Shown here piece after piece: positions 16,763 to 26,023 of a DNA stretch of 64,000 bases; the first letter of the stretch is position 1; the number at the start of each line of letters is the position of its first letter. The translations under genes were made by a program, and so were the position numbers. The notes beneath the pieces were generated by a model. It had not been told where the DNA came from. It searched no databases and was given only the letters and a program-made list of their open reading frames with translations. This stretch comes from Gangjinia marincola (GTDB lineage Bacteria; Bacteroidota; Bacteroidia; Flavobacteriales; Flavobacteriaceae): positions 496,001-560,000 of the forward strand of contig NZ_BAAAFG010000016.1 of the NCBI RefSeq assembly GCF_039523415.1, in the 5' to 3' direction.

Positions 16763-17500
16763 CTATTGCCGCTGCCTTACCACTTCGTATAAAAACGCTC
16801 CACATGCCACCGACACATTTAAAGAGTTTATGTTACCTGTCATAGGTAATTTCACATTATGATCTGCCATGCTTAGTAAAGAGGAGTGAACACCTCTACC
16901 TTCGTCTCCCATAATGATTGCAGCAGGTTTTCTAAAATCAACGGTATAGAGCAAATCTTCGGTTTTTTCTGTGGCAGCTACTATGTTAATGCCGCTGGCT
17001 TTTAAATAATAGACGGCATCTTTTAAATGATCTACTTTACACACCGGAATGGTGAATATAGCACCGGCAGAAGTTTTGACCACTTCGGCATTTAAAGGAG
17101 CAGAACCGGTCTTTGGGACAATGATCGCATCCACCCCGGTACATCCTGCTGTTCTCATGATCGCACCTAAATTTCGTACATCAGTAACACCATCAAGCAA
17201 TAGGAATAAGGGAGTCTTTTCCTTTTCCAATACAGCTTCAACCACCTCTTCTAATTTTCTAAACGCGACCGGAGCAATTACAGCAACCACCCCCTGATGA
17301 TTATTCCCCTTAGCCAGTCTATCAAGTTTTTGTACCGGCACGACCGAAACAGCAGCAGAAGTCTGAGCAATTTTTTGCTGAATCCTTTTGATCATTCCAC
17401 TATTCAAATCCTTTTGTAAGTACACTTTTTCTATAGGTCGCTCACTCTCCAATGCTTCCATCACAGAGTGTATGCCGTATATTTTTGATGTATCGCTCAT
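16763..17500 (-). CDS. rlmB: 23S rRNA (guanosine-2'-O-)-methyltransferase RlmB (TrmH/SpoU family)
   Basis: A 245-residue SPOUT methyltransferase using S-adenosylmethionine. An N-terminal substrate-binding domain (KIYGIHSVMEALE...NHQGVVA) is followed by the SpoU domain with motif 1 LLDGVTDVRNLGAIMRTA, motif 2 IMGDEGRG and motif 3 LPMTGNINSLNVSVACGAFLYE, which form the knot. RlmB methylates G2251 in E. coli; other TrmH-family targets remain possible. It lies downstream of secDF but behind the secDF terminator, so it should have its own promoter. Confidence 0.9.
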   Translation of the reverse strand: MSDTSKIYGIHSVMEALESERPIEKVYLQKDLNSGMIKRIQQKIAQTSAAVSVVPVQKLDRLAKGNNHQGVVAVIAPVAFRKLEEVVEAVLEKEKTPLFLLLDGVTDVRNLGAIMRTAGCTGVDAIIVPKTGSAPLNAEVVKTSAGAIFTIPVCKVDHLKDAVYYLKASGINIVAATEKTEDLLYTVDFRKPAAIIMGDEGRGVHSSLLSMADHNVKLPMTGNINSLNVSVACGAFLYEVVRQRQ

Positions 17501-17521
17501 ATTCTATATCTGTCAAAGTAC

Positions 17522-17555
17522 AAAAAAGCCATCAAACAAATGTTAGATGGCTTTT
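17522..17555 (-). terminator. secDF terminator
   Basis: Perfect 10-base-pair stem AAAAGCCATC/GATGGCTTTT (17524-17533 with 17546-17555), with T run on the minus strand. It lies 24 bases beyond the secDF stop and separates it from rlmB. Confidence 0.85.
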
Positions 17556-17578
17556 CTCTCTATTATAAATTCGTCGAA

Positions 17579-20569
17579 TTATGCCTCTACAGGTTCTTCA
17601 ACTGTTTTTCTTTTGAGTAATTCTGTTCCTTTTTTCTTTGCGGTATCGTACATCACCGGTGTTGCAATAAATAATGAAGAATATGTCCCCACGACCACAC
17701 CAACTATCAAGGCAAAGATCAATCCTCTAATACTTTCTCCTCCAAAAATAAAGATAGCTAAAAGTACAATTAAGGTAGTAAGAGATGTGTTTAATGTACG
17801 ACTCAATGTGCTGTTTAAAGCTGCATTGATGGTTCTACCCATTACCCATTTAGGATGATCATTGACAAATTCTCTAATACGGTCAAATACAACTACCGTA
17901 TCATTTAAGGAGTACCCAATTACAGTAAGTATCGCTGCTATAAACGCCTGATCAATTTCCATGTTAAACGGCATGAATTTATAGGTTAAGGAAAAGATTC
18001 CCAGAACGATCAAAACATCATGAAATACTGCAGCAACCGCTCCCAGTCCAAACTGCCACTTACTAAATCGAAGTAAGATATATAAGAATACTACGATCAA
18101 TGAACCAAATACCGCATACAAGGAGTTTTCTTTGATATCATCTGCAATCGTTGGTCTTACTTTAGCCTTAGATAAAATTCCAATCTTATCATCACTTCCT
18201 TCAATTCTAAACTGCTCATACGTGATTCCGCTAGGTAAATATTCCTGTACAGCATCATATAATTTCTGCTGAATTTCTTCATCAACTTCAGCTCCTTCTT
18301 CATCGGTTTTATACTTTGTAGAAATTTTCAATTGGTTATTGGAACCATAAATTTTTGCATCTGCACTACCAAACGTAGCGATAAGATTATTTTCAACTTC
18401 TACAGGATTTACCTCTTGATCAAAACGTACGGTATAGGTTCTACCTCCAACAAAATCAATTCCTTGATCTAGACTATTTGTTAGCAGTGATCCAATACTT
18501 ACTGCAATTAATACGAAAGAAACGATATAAGAAATCTTACGCTTTCCTAAGAAATCAATACTCATATTTTTGAAGAGGTTCTTGGTTACTCCTGTGGAGA
18601 ACGCAAGGTCTTTCCCGTTTTTTGTATATGCATCGATAAATAAGCGCGTAATAAAAATTGCTGTAAATAAGGATGTTGCTATACCAATCAATAAGGTTGT
18701 CGCAAATCCTTTAATAGGACCTGTACCAAAGATTAATAAAATAAGTCCCGTTAATCCTGTCGTAATATTTGCATCTAAAATTGAGGATAGCGCGTTATTG
18801 AAACCGTCTTTAATGGCGTCTTTTTGCAGCTTTCCTTTAGCCAGTTCTTCCCTAATGCGTTCAAAGATAAGTACATTGGCATCTACTGACATACCAATAG
18901 TTAAGATGATACCAGCAATACCGGGTAATGTCAAAACAGCTCCTAATCCGGCCAATACTCCAAAGATGATTAAGATATTTACCATAAGCGCGATATCTGC
19001 ATAGGCTCCTGCTTTACCGTAGTAAAAAATCATCCAGACCAATACAAATGCCAGCGCAATTAAGAATGATAACATCCCAGAGTCGATGGCCTCTTGACCT
19101 AATGAAGGACCAACAGTTGCACTTCGAATGATCTCGGCTGAAGCCGGAAGTTTACCAGCGCGTAGTACATTGGCTAAATCTTTTCCTTCGGCAACCGTAA
19201 AATCACCTGAAATCTCACTTCGGCCTCCAGATATACCTCCTGCTTGTGAAACACCCGGAGCAGAATACACAATATCATCAAGAACGATTGCAATTTGGCT
19301 TCCTTGCGCTGCTGCACGGGCGGTCATCTCTTCCCACTTCTTTGCTCCAACACCATCCATTTGCATCGTCACTACTACGCTGCCCACCTGGTTGAACTGT
19401 TGTGAAGCATCTGTAATGACATTACCTGCAAGCTCAGCTTTATTTTGTCTATTAGTTTTTAATGCATATAAATCAACCAGCTCACTGTCCTCTTCTTGTT
19501 TACCCCATACAAATTTCACGTAACGCTGCTCTGCCGGAAGCAAGGAGCGTATTTGTGGCATGTTGAGGTATTCAATGACTTGCTCTCTATCTTCAGCTTC
19601 AAATGTGGCTAAAACAGGACCCTGAGCTTGTCCCGGTGCAACAAGGGTTTCAAACAAAGGTCCTCTGTCTACTGCCACCTCTGTAGAATCTTCGGCATCA
19701 GCCAAGAGATTTTCAATATCACTATCTACATCTGTACTATCAACTGCTGCCTTTGACGCATCTTTTTTTACGATCCCTTTTAAGGTCTCATTGGCTTGAA
19801 ATAAAAATGATCCAAATTCTCCTGCTTTGTATACATCCCAAAATTCAAGTTGTGCAGTGGTTTGGAGAAGGTTCTTAATACGCTCTACATCTTTAGCTCC
19901 GGGAAGTTCCACTAAAATTCTACCCGAGTTTCCTAATCGCTGAATATTAGGCTGAACAACTCCAAACTTATCAATACGCTTACGCAAAACCTCAAAGGCA
20001 GACGTGATAGATTCATCAACTTTACGACGAATGATAGGTTTTACCTCATCATTATCCATCTCAAAGTTAATTTCGTTGCTTAAGGTTTTATTCGCAAATA
20101 TGTCTGGCGAAGCTAAGTTAGCTCCTTCAATATTGTCAAAAGCTTCAAAAAACAAATCAATGTAGTCATCCTGACTCTCTTTTTGAGCTTGATCTGCCGC
20201 ATCTAATGCTTGATTAAAGGCCGGATTTTTTGACTCATTAGAAAGTCCTTCTAAAATATCTCGTACTGAGATTTGCAGGGTTGCATCGATACCCCCCTTT
20301 AAATCCAGTCCTTTATTAAGTTCTTTATTTTTTGCAGTGTTGTAGTCAATACCTAGAAATACGGGATCATTACCGATAGAATCTAAATAACGACGCTCTG
20401 CGCGATCTCTCTCTCCTGAATAATCTTCAACAGTTTCGCTAACTTGCGCCTGTGCGAACTCCTCAGCTTCATTTTCAACCTTGTTTGCAATAAATGTGAA
20501 TGATAATTGATAAATACTTACCAATACAAACAAAACAGCAAATACCTTAATTATTCCCTTATTCTGCAT
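17579..20569 (-). CDS. secDF: Fused protein translocase subunit SecDF
   Basis: A 996-residue membrane protein that uses the proton gradient to pull proteins through SecYEG. SecD comes first: TM1 near residue 10, then the large periplasmic P1 head including LNKGLDLKGGIDATLQI and GRILVELPGAKDVERIKNLL, then TM2-6 with GLGAVLTLPGIAGIILTIGMSVDANVLIFERIREE. A linker near residues 650-670 joins SecF, recognised by GIDFVGGRTYTVRF and GYSLNDTVVVFDRIRE. The fused arrangement is usual in Bacteroidota, with a Glu/Asp-rich P1 insertion here (about 275-300). A promoter (20630-20660) and a terminator bracket it as a single-gene unit. Confidence 0.97.
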   Translation of the reverse strand: MQNKGIIKVFAVLFVLVSIYQLSFTFIANKVENEAEEFAQAQVSETVEDYSGERDRAERRYLDSIGNDPVFLGIDYNTAKNKELNKGLDLKGGIDATLQISVRDILEGLSNESKNPAFNQALDAADQAQKESQDDYIDLFFEAFDNIEGANLASPDIFANKTLSNEINFEMDNDEVKPIIRRKVDESITSAFEVLRKRIDKFGVVQPNIQRLGNSGRILVELPGAKDVERIKNLLQTTAQLEFWDVYKAGEFGSFLFQANETLKGIVKKDASKAAVDSTDVDSDIENLLADAEDSTEVAVDRGPLFETLVAPGQAQGPVLATFEAEDREQVIEYLNMPQIRSLLPAEQRYVKFVWGKQEEDSELVDLYALKTNRQNKAELAGNVITDASQQFNQVGSVVVTMQMDGVGAKKWEEMTARAAAQGSQIAIVLDDIVYSAPGVSQAGGISGGRSEISGDFTVAEGKDLANVLRAGKLPASAEIIRSATVGPSLGQEAIDSGMLSFLIALAFVLVWMIFYYGKAGAYADIALMVNILIIFGVLAGLGAVLTLPGIAGIILTIGMSVDANVLIFERIREELAKGKLQKDAIKDGFNNALSSILDANITTGLTGLILLIFGTGPIKGFATTLLIGIATSLFTAIFITRLFIDAYTKNGKDLAFSTGVTKNLFKNMSIDFLGKRKISYIVSFVLIAVSIGSLLTNSLDQGIDFVGGRTYTVRFDQEVNPVEVENNLIATFGSADAKIYGSNNQLKISTKYKTDEEGAEVDEEIQQKLYDAVQEYLPSGITYEQFRIEGSDDKIGILSKAKVRPTIADDIKENSLYAVFGSLIVVFLYILLRFSKWQFGLGAVAAVFHDVLIVLGIFSLTYKFMPFNMEIDQAFIAAILTVIGYSLNDTVVVFDRIREFVNDHPKWVMGRTINAALNSTLSRTLNTSLTTLIVLLAIFIFGGESIRGLIFALIVGVVVGTYSSLFIATPVMYDTAKKKGTELLKRKTVEEPVEA

Positions 20570-20629
20570 TATTCCTTTAAATTAAAATCGATATATTAAA
20601 ATAGTGTTAATCTGTTTTTTAAAAACGGA

Positions 20630-20660
20630 CAAATATAGGATTTCGATAACGAACTGACAA
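20630..20660 (-). promoter_or_regulatory. secDF promoter
   Basis: On the minus strand: TTG (20658-20660), 20 bases, TATATTTG (20630-20637). The -7 box matches TAnnTTTG. The leader would be about 55 bases. Confidence 0.65.
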
Positions 20661-20721
20661 TAATTTTTTATCGTGATTTATACCCGTGTAAAATCAATTT
20701 ATTTTAATGTTTTTAAACTGA

Positions 20722-20746
20722 AAAAGGCTGCCGATGGCAGCCTTTT
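20722..20746 (-). terminator. mdh terminator
   Basis: Perfect 11-base-pair stem AAAAGGCTGCC/GGCAGCCTTTT (20722-20732 with 20736-20746) with T run on either strand, 24 bases beyond the mdh stop. Confidence 0.85.
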
Positions 20747-20769
20747 AATCCTATATAATCTGTTTATTC

Positions 20770-21696
20770 TTAAACGTCTAAAAGTCCGTTTGTCTTCTTA
20801 ACACCTTCTGCACTTTCGTGAAGCTTTTCTTTCTCGGTGTCATTTAATTTAATCTCGACGATTTTTTCGATTCCATTTTTACCTAAAATTACGGGAACAC
20901 CTATACAAAGATCATTTAAGCCGTATTCACCTTCTAATAAAGCAGAACATGGGAACATTTTCTTTTGATCGTTCGCTATTGCCTGAACTAATCCAGATAC
21001 TGCTGCACCCGGTGCGTACCATGCCGAAGTTCCTAACAAACCTGTAAGTGTTGCTCCTCCTACTTTAGTTTCCTGTACCACGTAATCCATCTTGTCGCTG
21101 TCTAAAAATTCTGAAACTTTGACGCTGTTTCGGGTGGCATGATGTATTAAAGGTACCATTCCTTTATCACTATGACCGCCAATCACCATTCCATCAACAT
21201 CAGAAATTGGTGCCTCTAAGGCTTCCGCAAGGCGATACTTAAAGCGTGCACTATCTAATGCCCCGCCCATACCTATAATCTTATGCTTGGGTAAACTGGT
21301 TGTTTTGTGTACTAAATAGGTCATGGTATCCATAGGATTACTCACTACGATCACTACCGCGTTTGGAGAATGTTCAATTAAGCTGGATGAAACCGATTTT
21401 ACGATCCCCGCATTAATCCCTATCAATTCCTCGCGGGTCATACCTGGTTTTCTGGGAATTCCCGAAGTAATTACAACTACATCACTTTCTGCCGTTTTCG
21501 AGTAATCATTGGTTGATCCTGTTATTTTAGTATCAAATCCATTAAGCGAAGCTGTTTGCATCAAGTCCATAGCTTTCCCTTCGGCAAAACCCTCTTTGAT
21601 ATCCAGTAAAACAACTTCAGCAGCAAAATTTTTCATCGCAATGTACTCAGCACAGCTAGCTCCAACAGCTCCTGCTCCAACGACCGTAACTTTCAT
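20770..21696 (-). CDS. mdh: Malate dehydrogenase
   Basis: A 308-residue NAD-dependent enzyme that interconverts malate and oxaloacetate in the TCA cycle. It has the Rossmann motif VGAGAVGASCA, the substrate loop with arginines GIPRKPGMTREELIGIN, NPMDTMTYL and the catalytic His in VIGGHSDKGMVPL. It is the LDH-like (thermophile/Bacteroidota) type of MDH, shorter than the E. coli form. Citrate synthase (gltA) is elsewhere in this window. A single-gene unit with its own terminator. Confidence 0.96.
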   Translation of the reverse strand: MKVTVVGAGAVGASCAEYIAMKNFAAEVVLLDIKEGFAEGKAMDLMQTASLNGFDTKITGSTNDYSKTAESDVVVITSGIPRKPGMTREELIGINAGIVKSVSSSLIEHSPNAVVIVVSNPMDTMTYLVHKTTSLPKHKIIGMGGALDSARFKYRLAEALEAPISDVDGMVIGGHSDKGMVPLIHHATRNSVKVSEFLDSDKMDYVVQETKVGGATLTGLLGTSAWYAPGAAVSGLVQAIANDQKKMFPCSALLEGEYGLNDLCIGVPVILGKNGIEKIVEIKLNDTEKEKLHESAEGVKKTNGLLDV

Positions 21697-21780
21697 ATAG
21701 GTAAATTTTTAGAATTATTGATTTTCGCGAAAATACAATTTCCACATCGTTTTAAACGAATCTGTGACGTGAAAATCGCG

Positions 21781-22758
21781 TTAATTAATCGTGTAATGTA
21801 GTCCTAAGTTGTAATTCAAAAACGATCCAAAAGAAAACTCTGATTTTACCGTGAATTGATCAATCCTCCAATTAAAGCCAAGATCTGCCTGGATGGTAGT
21901 GGCATCTATTTCTGCATCACTGGCGAATGCGTTAAGCGCATCTTCTAATATTACGGGATCTGCCTCAAATAAATTAGTGGTAGAAGAAGTGGAATAACTC
22001 ACTGCTGCCAATAGATCAAATTGCTCCAGATGCTTTGATGCCACCAGTTGAAACGAATACGAATCTGCATCAGTCAGCGACTTAGTTATTTTAAAGTTCT
22101 CTGCATCGTCTAGTGTTGTCGATAGGCTTACGTCAAAATCAAAGCGCGAATAAGTGGCTAGCAACGATAAATATAAATTCTTCTCTTCTAATGCTGAAAA
22201 ATAACGGCTCACTTGGTGTTGAATTCCTACCCCATACGCCTGATAAGTTAATTTATCAATTTCAAATCCCGGGGTATATCTTAAGGTAACCTGCGTATCT
22301 AAGGGCACTCCTACAGCCGCCTGAAGATAAGGATAGACCACAAAATCTCTGTCGACACCCTCATAAGCAGTAAATTTAATATCCTGATTTAGTATTGGTC
22401 TTTTTCCTAAAAATTGGAGATCATCTTTACCTCCTAAAGATGTAGGAATTTCTACACTGGCCTCACCTGTTTCTATTTCAAAAAATTTTAAATCACTTTG
22501 ATTTACCGTAAAACTTTGTTGTGAAGATGGCACATACAATACATTACCCCCAATGGCAACATCAACTTGCCATTTATCCAGCGTTTTCCCGCTAATATAC
22601 CAGCCACCTCTAGACATCATGGTAGCTGCATTTGCGCCCGGCTCAATATACTCTTGGGAAATAAATAAGATATCTTGTGCTGCATCGGCAATATCATTTT
22701 GCGCTTGCAGCGGAAGATAGAGTGCAAGAATAGAAAGAATTCCTAAAAATCTTTTCAT
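21781..22758 (-). CDS. DUF6588 family predicted outer-membrane protein, second of tandem pair
   Basis: A 325-residue protein with signal peptide MKRFLGILSILALYLPLQAQ. I assign it to the Bacteroidota family DUF6588 from its N-terminal pattern: a run of small residues (NDIADAAQD), then YIEPGANAATMM...GGWYISGKTLDKWQVDV. The C-terminal two thirds alternate in beta-strand fashion and it ends GLHYTIN, consistent with a barrel. Function unknown. The frame extends to 22860, but that would overlap the upstream gene by 100 bases and lacks a signal peptide at its start, so ATG 22758 is chosen; this leaves a one-base gap to its paralogue. It differs strongly from the paralogue, so the duplication is old. 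Confidence 0.75.
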   Translation of the reverse strand: MKRFLGILSILALYLPLQAQNDIADAAQDILFISQEYIEPGANAATMMSRGGWYISGKTLDKWQVDVAIGGNVLYVPSSQQSFTVNQSDLKFFEIETGEASVEIPTSLGGKDDLQFLGKRPILNQDIKFTAYEGVDRDFVVYPYLQAAVGVPLDTQVTLRYTPGFEIDKLTYQAYGVGIQHQVSRYFSALEEKNLYLSLLATYSRFDFDVSLSTTLDDAENFKITKSLTDADSYSFQLVASKHLEQFDLLAAVSYSTSSTTNLFEADPVILEDALNAFASDAEIDATTIQADLGFNWRIDQFTVKSEFSFGSFLNYNLGLHYTIN

Positions 22759-22759
22759 A

Positions 22760-23782
22760 CTACCTAAAACTAAATGACATTCCTGTTGTAAAGGTTTGAT
22801 ACTCCTGAAGCGTGTAATTACCAAATAGCTTAAAGAATCCAAGATTAAAGCGTAATCCAAGTGTCATACTGGGACCTCCCGCATTAAAATCAAGACTTAA
22901 GGGATCAGTAATGGTTTGGGTTATAGTTTGACCAGAATTTTCTTCGGTATATTCTAAGACATACTCTCCTCTCATATTAAAGGTAGAAGTACCGAAACCG
23001 TATCCTGCTCCTCCATAAATCGTGATGATCGGAAAATCTAATGAAGCAACTCCCTGTACTGTCCATGAATTGATCTTGAATTCGCCCAATTGATTTGACC
23101 CGGGAATAAGGTCTACTCCCTGTAAATTATAATCCACATTTACTCTGGTAAAACCTCCTAAAACAGAAACGTTGAGCGGTAAACGGTCTAGAGGTCCAAA
23201 ATACTGCATGATATCATGCATTAAAGCAACTCCAAAAAGATTCCCTTCATTATTATCATTCCCTACATTGGGCACGTATCTAATTTTTAAATTTGTATTA
23301 AACGGCAATCCTAGTCCTGCTTGAACCATGACACTGGGAACCAAACTAACAGGAAGATCTTTGGCTACACCATCTGGCATTAAAATCTCAGCTAATTGTA
23401 CTTGGTTTCCTTCAGCTTCAATTGCCACTTGAATAGGGACTGAAGATGCATCACCACCAAGTAAAGTAGGGTATTCCTGAGTTCCTCCATCAACCGTTAA
23501 AAAGGTATAATCATTTTCATCAAAAGTGAAGTTCTTATCTTCCTCTGAGATAATGGAACCATTCACCGTAAATGTAATATCAAAACCCCAGGCTTTATGT
23601 GTTTTAGCCGTAGTATACCACCCATTGTTCAAGTTATAATTCACCCCTTTCATTGCGGGATTAAGGTATTTTTGCATCAGTGTGTTGACATCTTCGGTTC
23701 CTGCCAGTAGAAGACCTTCAATCTCTTGGGCATTAACACCCTGAGCGAACAATACACTAAAAAGTAGGATGAGTTTTTTCAT
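22760..23782 (-). CDS. DUF6588 family predicted outer-membrane protein, first of tandem pair
   Basis: A 340-residue protein starting with signal peptide MKKLILLFSVLFAQGVNAQ. It shares the DUF6588 pattern YLNPAMKGVNYNLNNGWYTTAKTHKAWGFDITFTVN and ends in an aromatic/basic residue (TTGMSFSFR). The predicted beta-rich fold includes FGPLDRLPLNVSVLGGFTRVNVDYN, a conserved-looking block mirrored in the paralogue (FSALEEKNLYLSLLATYSRFDFDV). Function unknown; no enzymatic motif. A second in-frame ATG (23794) four residues upstream is possible. Its stop is one base from the next start, so both genes are co-transcribed. Confidence 0.75.
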   Translation of the reverse strand: MKKLILLFSVLFAQGVNAQEIEGLLLAGTEDVNTLMQKYLNPAMKGVNYNLNNGWYTTAKTHKAWGFDITFTVNGSIISEEDKNFTFDENDYTFLTVDGGTQEYPTLLGGDASSVPIQVAIEAEGNQVQLAEILMPDGVAKDLPVSLVPSVMVQAGLGLPFNTNLKIRYVPNVGNDNNEGNLFGVALMHDIMQYFGPLDRLPLNVSVLGGFTRVNVDYNLQGVDLIPGSNQLGEFKINSWTVQGVASLDFPIITIYGGAGYGFGTSTFNMRGEYVLEYTEENSGQTITQTITDPLSLDFNAGGPSMTLGLRFNLGFFKLFGNYTLQEYQTFTTGMSFSFR

Positions 23783-23829
23783 AATTCTATGCATTATTAA
23801 GCTTTTAGCCAGATCGGCAAGTTACCAAA

Positions 23830-23870
23830 AAAAAGATTCCCGATGTTACCTGCGGGTAACATCGGGAATC
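23830..23870 (-). terminator. gyrB terminator
   Basis: A perfect 16-base-pair stem (23835-23850 with 23855-23870) with loop TGCG, followed on the minus strand by a run of T (A run 23827-23834). It lies 24 bases beyond the gyrB stop. Confidence 0.9.
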
Positions 23871-23894
23871 ATAAAAGTCTAACCTTAGATTGAG

Positions 23895-25835
23895 TTACAC
23901 GTCAATATTAGCGTATGTCGCATTTTTCTCAATAAATTCACGACGAGGTGGAACTTCGTCCCCCATCAACATAGAAAAAATACGATCTGCCTCTACTCCA
24001 TTATCAATACTAACCTGGCGAAGTGTTCTAAACTCTGGGTTCATGGTAGTATCCCATAACTGCTCTGCGTTCATCTCACCCAGACCCTTATAACGCTGGA
24101 TACTTGCCCCACCTTTCATGTTATCTACAATACTATCTCGTTCACTATCATCCCAAGCATAAATCTTCTTAGATCCTTTTTTGACTAAATATAATGGCGG
24201 GGTAGCAATGTAAATGTGTCCATTCTCAATAAGCTCACGCATATACCTAAAGAAGAAGGTAAGAATCAAGGTTTCAATATGACTTCCATCGACGTCTGCA
24301 TCACACATGATGACCACTTTGTGATACCTTAGTTTGCTTAAATTTAATTCTTTGCTGTCTTCTTCGGTACCAATGGTAACACCCAATGCCGTGAAAATAT
24401 TCTTAATCTCTTCATTTTCAAAGACACGGTGAGACATGGCTTTTTCCACATTTAAAATCTTCCCCCGCAAGGGTAAAATTGCCTGGAACTTTCGGTCGCG
24501 TCCTTGTTTTGCAGTTCCTCCTGCAGAGTCTCCCTCAACTAGAAATACTTCACACATTGCAGGGTCCTGCTCAGAGCAATCTGATAATTTTCCGGGTAAT
24601 CCCCCAATGCTCATCACCGTTTTACGCTGCACCATCTCACGTGCCTTTTTAGCAGCGTGCCGCGCCTGAGCAGCCAAGATTACTTTTTGCACGATGGTTT
24701 TTGCGTCGTTTGGATTTTCCTCAAGATAGTTCTCAAGCATCTCTGATACTGCTTGCGAAACCGCTGAAGTAACCTCACGGTTACCCAATTTTGTTTTGGT
24801 CTGGCCTTCAAACTGAGGCTCCTGAACTTTTACCGAAATAATTGCAGTTAATCCTTCTCTAAAGTCATCTCCCGCGATATCAAATTTTAGTTTATCTAAC
24901 ATTCCGCTAGCATCAGCATACTTCTTTAACGATGAGGTTAAGCCACGTCTAAACCCAGCCAAATGCGTTCCACCTTCGTGAGTATTGATGTTATTTACGT
25001 AAGAGTGAAGGTTTTCAGCATAAGATTCATTATAAATCATCGCCACTTCTACGGGGACTCCATTCTTTTCACCTTCTACTGAAATAACATCGGTAATAAT
25101 AGGGTTTCGGTTCCCATCTAAAAACTTAACAAATTCTTTAAGACCTTCTTTTGAATGAAAAACTTCAGTAGGGTGTTCTCCTTTTTCATCAGTTTCACGT
25201 CTATCTGTAAGTGTTACGGTGATACCCTTATTCAAATACGCTAATTCACGCATCCTGCTGGCCAGTGTATCGTAGTTATACTCTGTTACCTGAGTAAAGA
25301 TGCTACGATCTGGCAGGAAAGTTACCTCGGTTCCATTTTTGTCAGAATCACCAGTCGCTTTGACAGGATAAATTGCCTTACCGCGTTCATATTCTTGCTC
25401 CCAAACTTTACCTTCACGATAGACTGTGGCATGTAAGTGATCTGAAAGTGCATTCACACAACTCACCCCTACACCATGCAATCCACCGGAAACTTTATAC
25501 GAGTCTTTATCAAATTTCCCCCCAGCACCAATTTTAGTCATTACAACCTCCAGTGCAGAGATACCTTCTTTTTTGTGAATTCCCACAGGAATACCACGAC
25601 CATTATCCTTTACGGTAATGGAATTATTTTCATTGATAATAACATCAATATGATCACAATGACCCGCTAATGCTTCATCAATTGAGTTATCAACTACTTC
25701 GTAGACAAGATGATGCAATCCTCGTACACCTACATCTCCAATATACATGGAAGGACGCTTACGTACGTGTTCCATACCTTCAAGCGCCTGGATACTATCT
25801 GCCGAATATTGCGGTTGATTCTTCTCTTCACTCAT
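23895..25835 (-). CDS. gyrB: DNA gyrase subunit B
   Basis: A 646-residue type II topoisomerase subunit that hydrolyses ATP to drive negative supercoiling with GyrA (not in this window). The GHKL ATPase is shown by EVVDNSIDEALAGHCD, DNGRGIPVG and GGLHGVGVSCVNALS; the TOPRIM domain by EGDSAGGTAKQGRDR and DADVDGSHI; and the tail by QRYKGLGEMNAEQLWDTTM. It has the short form without the proteobacterial insertion. A TATATTTG element is about 110 bases upstream and a perfect terminator follows. Confidence 0.97.
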   Translation of the reverse strand: MSEEKNQPQYSADSIQALEGMEHVRKRPSMYIGDVGVRGLHHLVYEVVDNSIDEALAGHCDHIDVIINENNSITVKDNGRGIPVGIHKKEGISALEVVMTKIGAGGKFDKDSYKVSGGLHGVGVSCVNALSDHLHATVYREGKVWEQEYERGKAIYPVKATGDSDKNGTEVTFLPDRSIFTQVTEYNYDTLASRMRELAYLNKGITVTLTDRRETDEKGEHPTEVFHSKEGLKEFVKFLDGNRNPIITDVISVEGEKNGVPVEVAMIYNESYAENLHSYVNNINTHEGGTHLAGFRRGLTSSLKKYADASGMLDKLKFDIAGDDFREGLTAIISVKVQEPQFEGQTKTKLGNREVTSAVSQAVSEMLENYLEENPNDAKTIVQKVILAAQARHAAKKAREMVQRKTVMSIGGLPGKLSDCSEQDPAMCEVFLVEGDSAGGTAKQGRDRKFQAILPLRGKILNVEKAMSHRVFENEEIKNIFTALGVTIGTEEDSKELNLSKLRYHKVVIMCDADVDGSHIETLILTFFFRYMRELIENGHIYIATPPLYLVKKGSKKIYAWDDSERDSIVDNMKGGASIQRYKGLGEMNAEQLWDTTMNPEFRTLRQVSIDNGVEADRIFSMLMGDEVPPRREFIEKNATYANIDV

Positions 25836-25877
25836 AAAATTCTTGTTTTATTAATGCTCTACTTTTTATTCAAATAG

Positions 25878-25899
25878 ATCCCGCTCATAATTGCGGGAT
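25878..25899. repeat. Hairpin in the gyrB leader
   Basis: ATCCCGC/GCGGGAT arms (25878-25884 with 25893-25899), eight-base loop. The same core occurs in the intergenic repeats at 7601, 7684 and 49971. It lies between the putative gyrB promoter and the gene and has no T run, so it is unlikely to be a terminator. Confidence 0.5.
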
Positions 25900-25945
25900 A
25901 ATCGACCTGTACGCTTCTTAAAAAATTCTAAAAACAGGTCATTTA

Positions 25946-25953
25946 CAAATATA
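25946..25953 (-). promoter_or_regulatory. -7 element upstream of gyrB
   Basis: TATATTTG on the minus strand. A TTTG lies 24 bases further upstream, longer than the usual 17-23, so the call is tentative. The leader would be about 105 bases and include the hairpin at 25878-25899. Confidence 0.4.
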
Positions 25954-26023
25954 CCTAAATAGGCCACTTTCTTAGTGCAAAAGCCCTGCCAATAGGGGGA
26001 AGTTATCAACAAAATGTGGGTAA

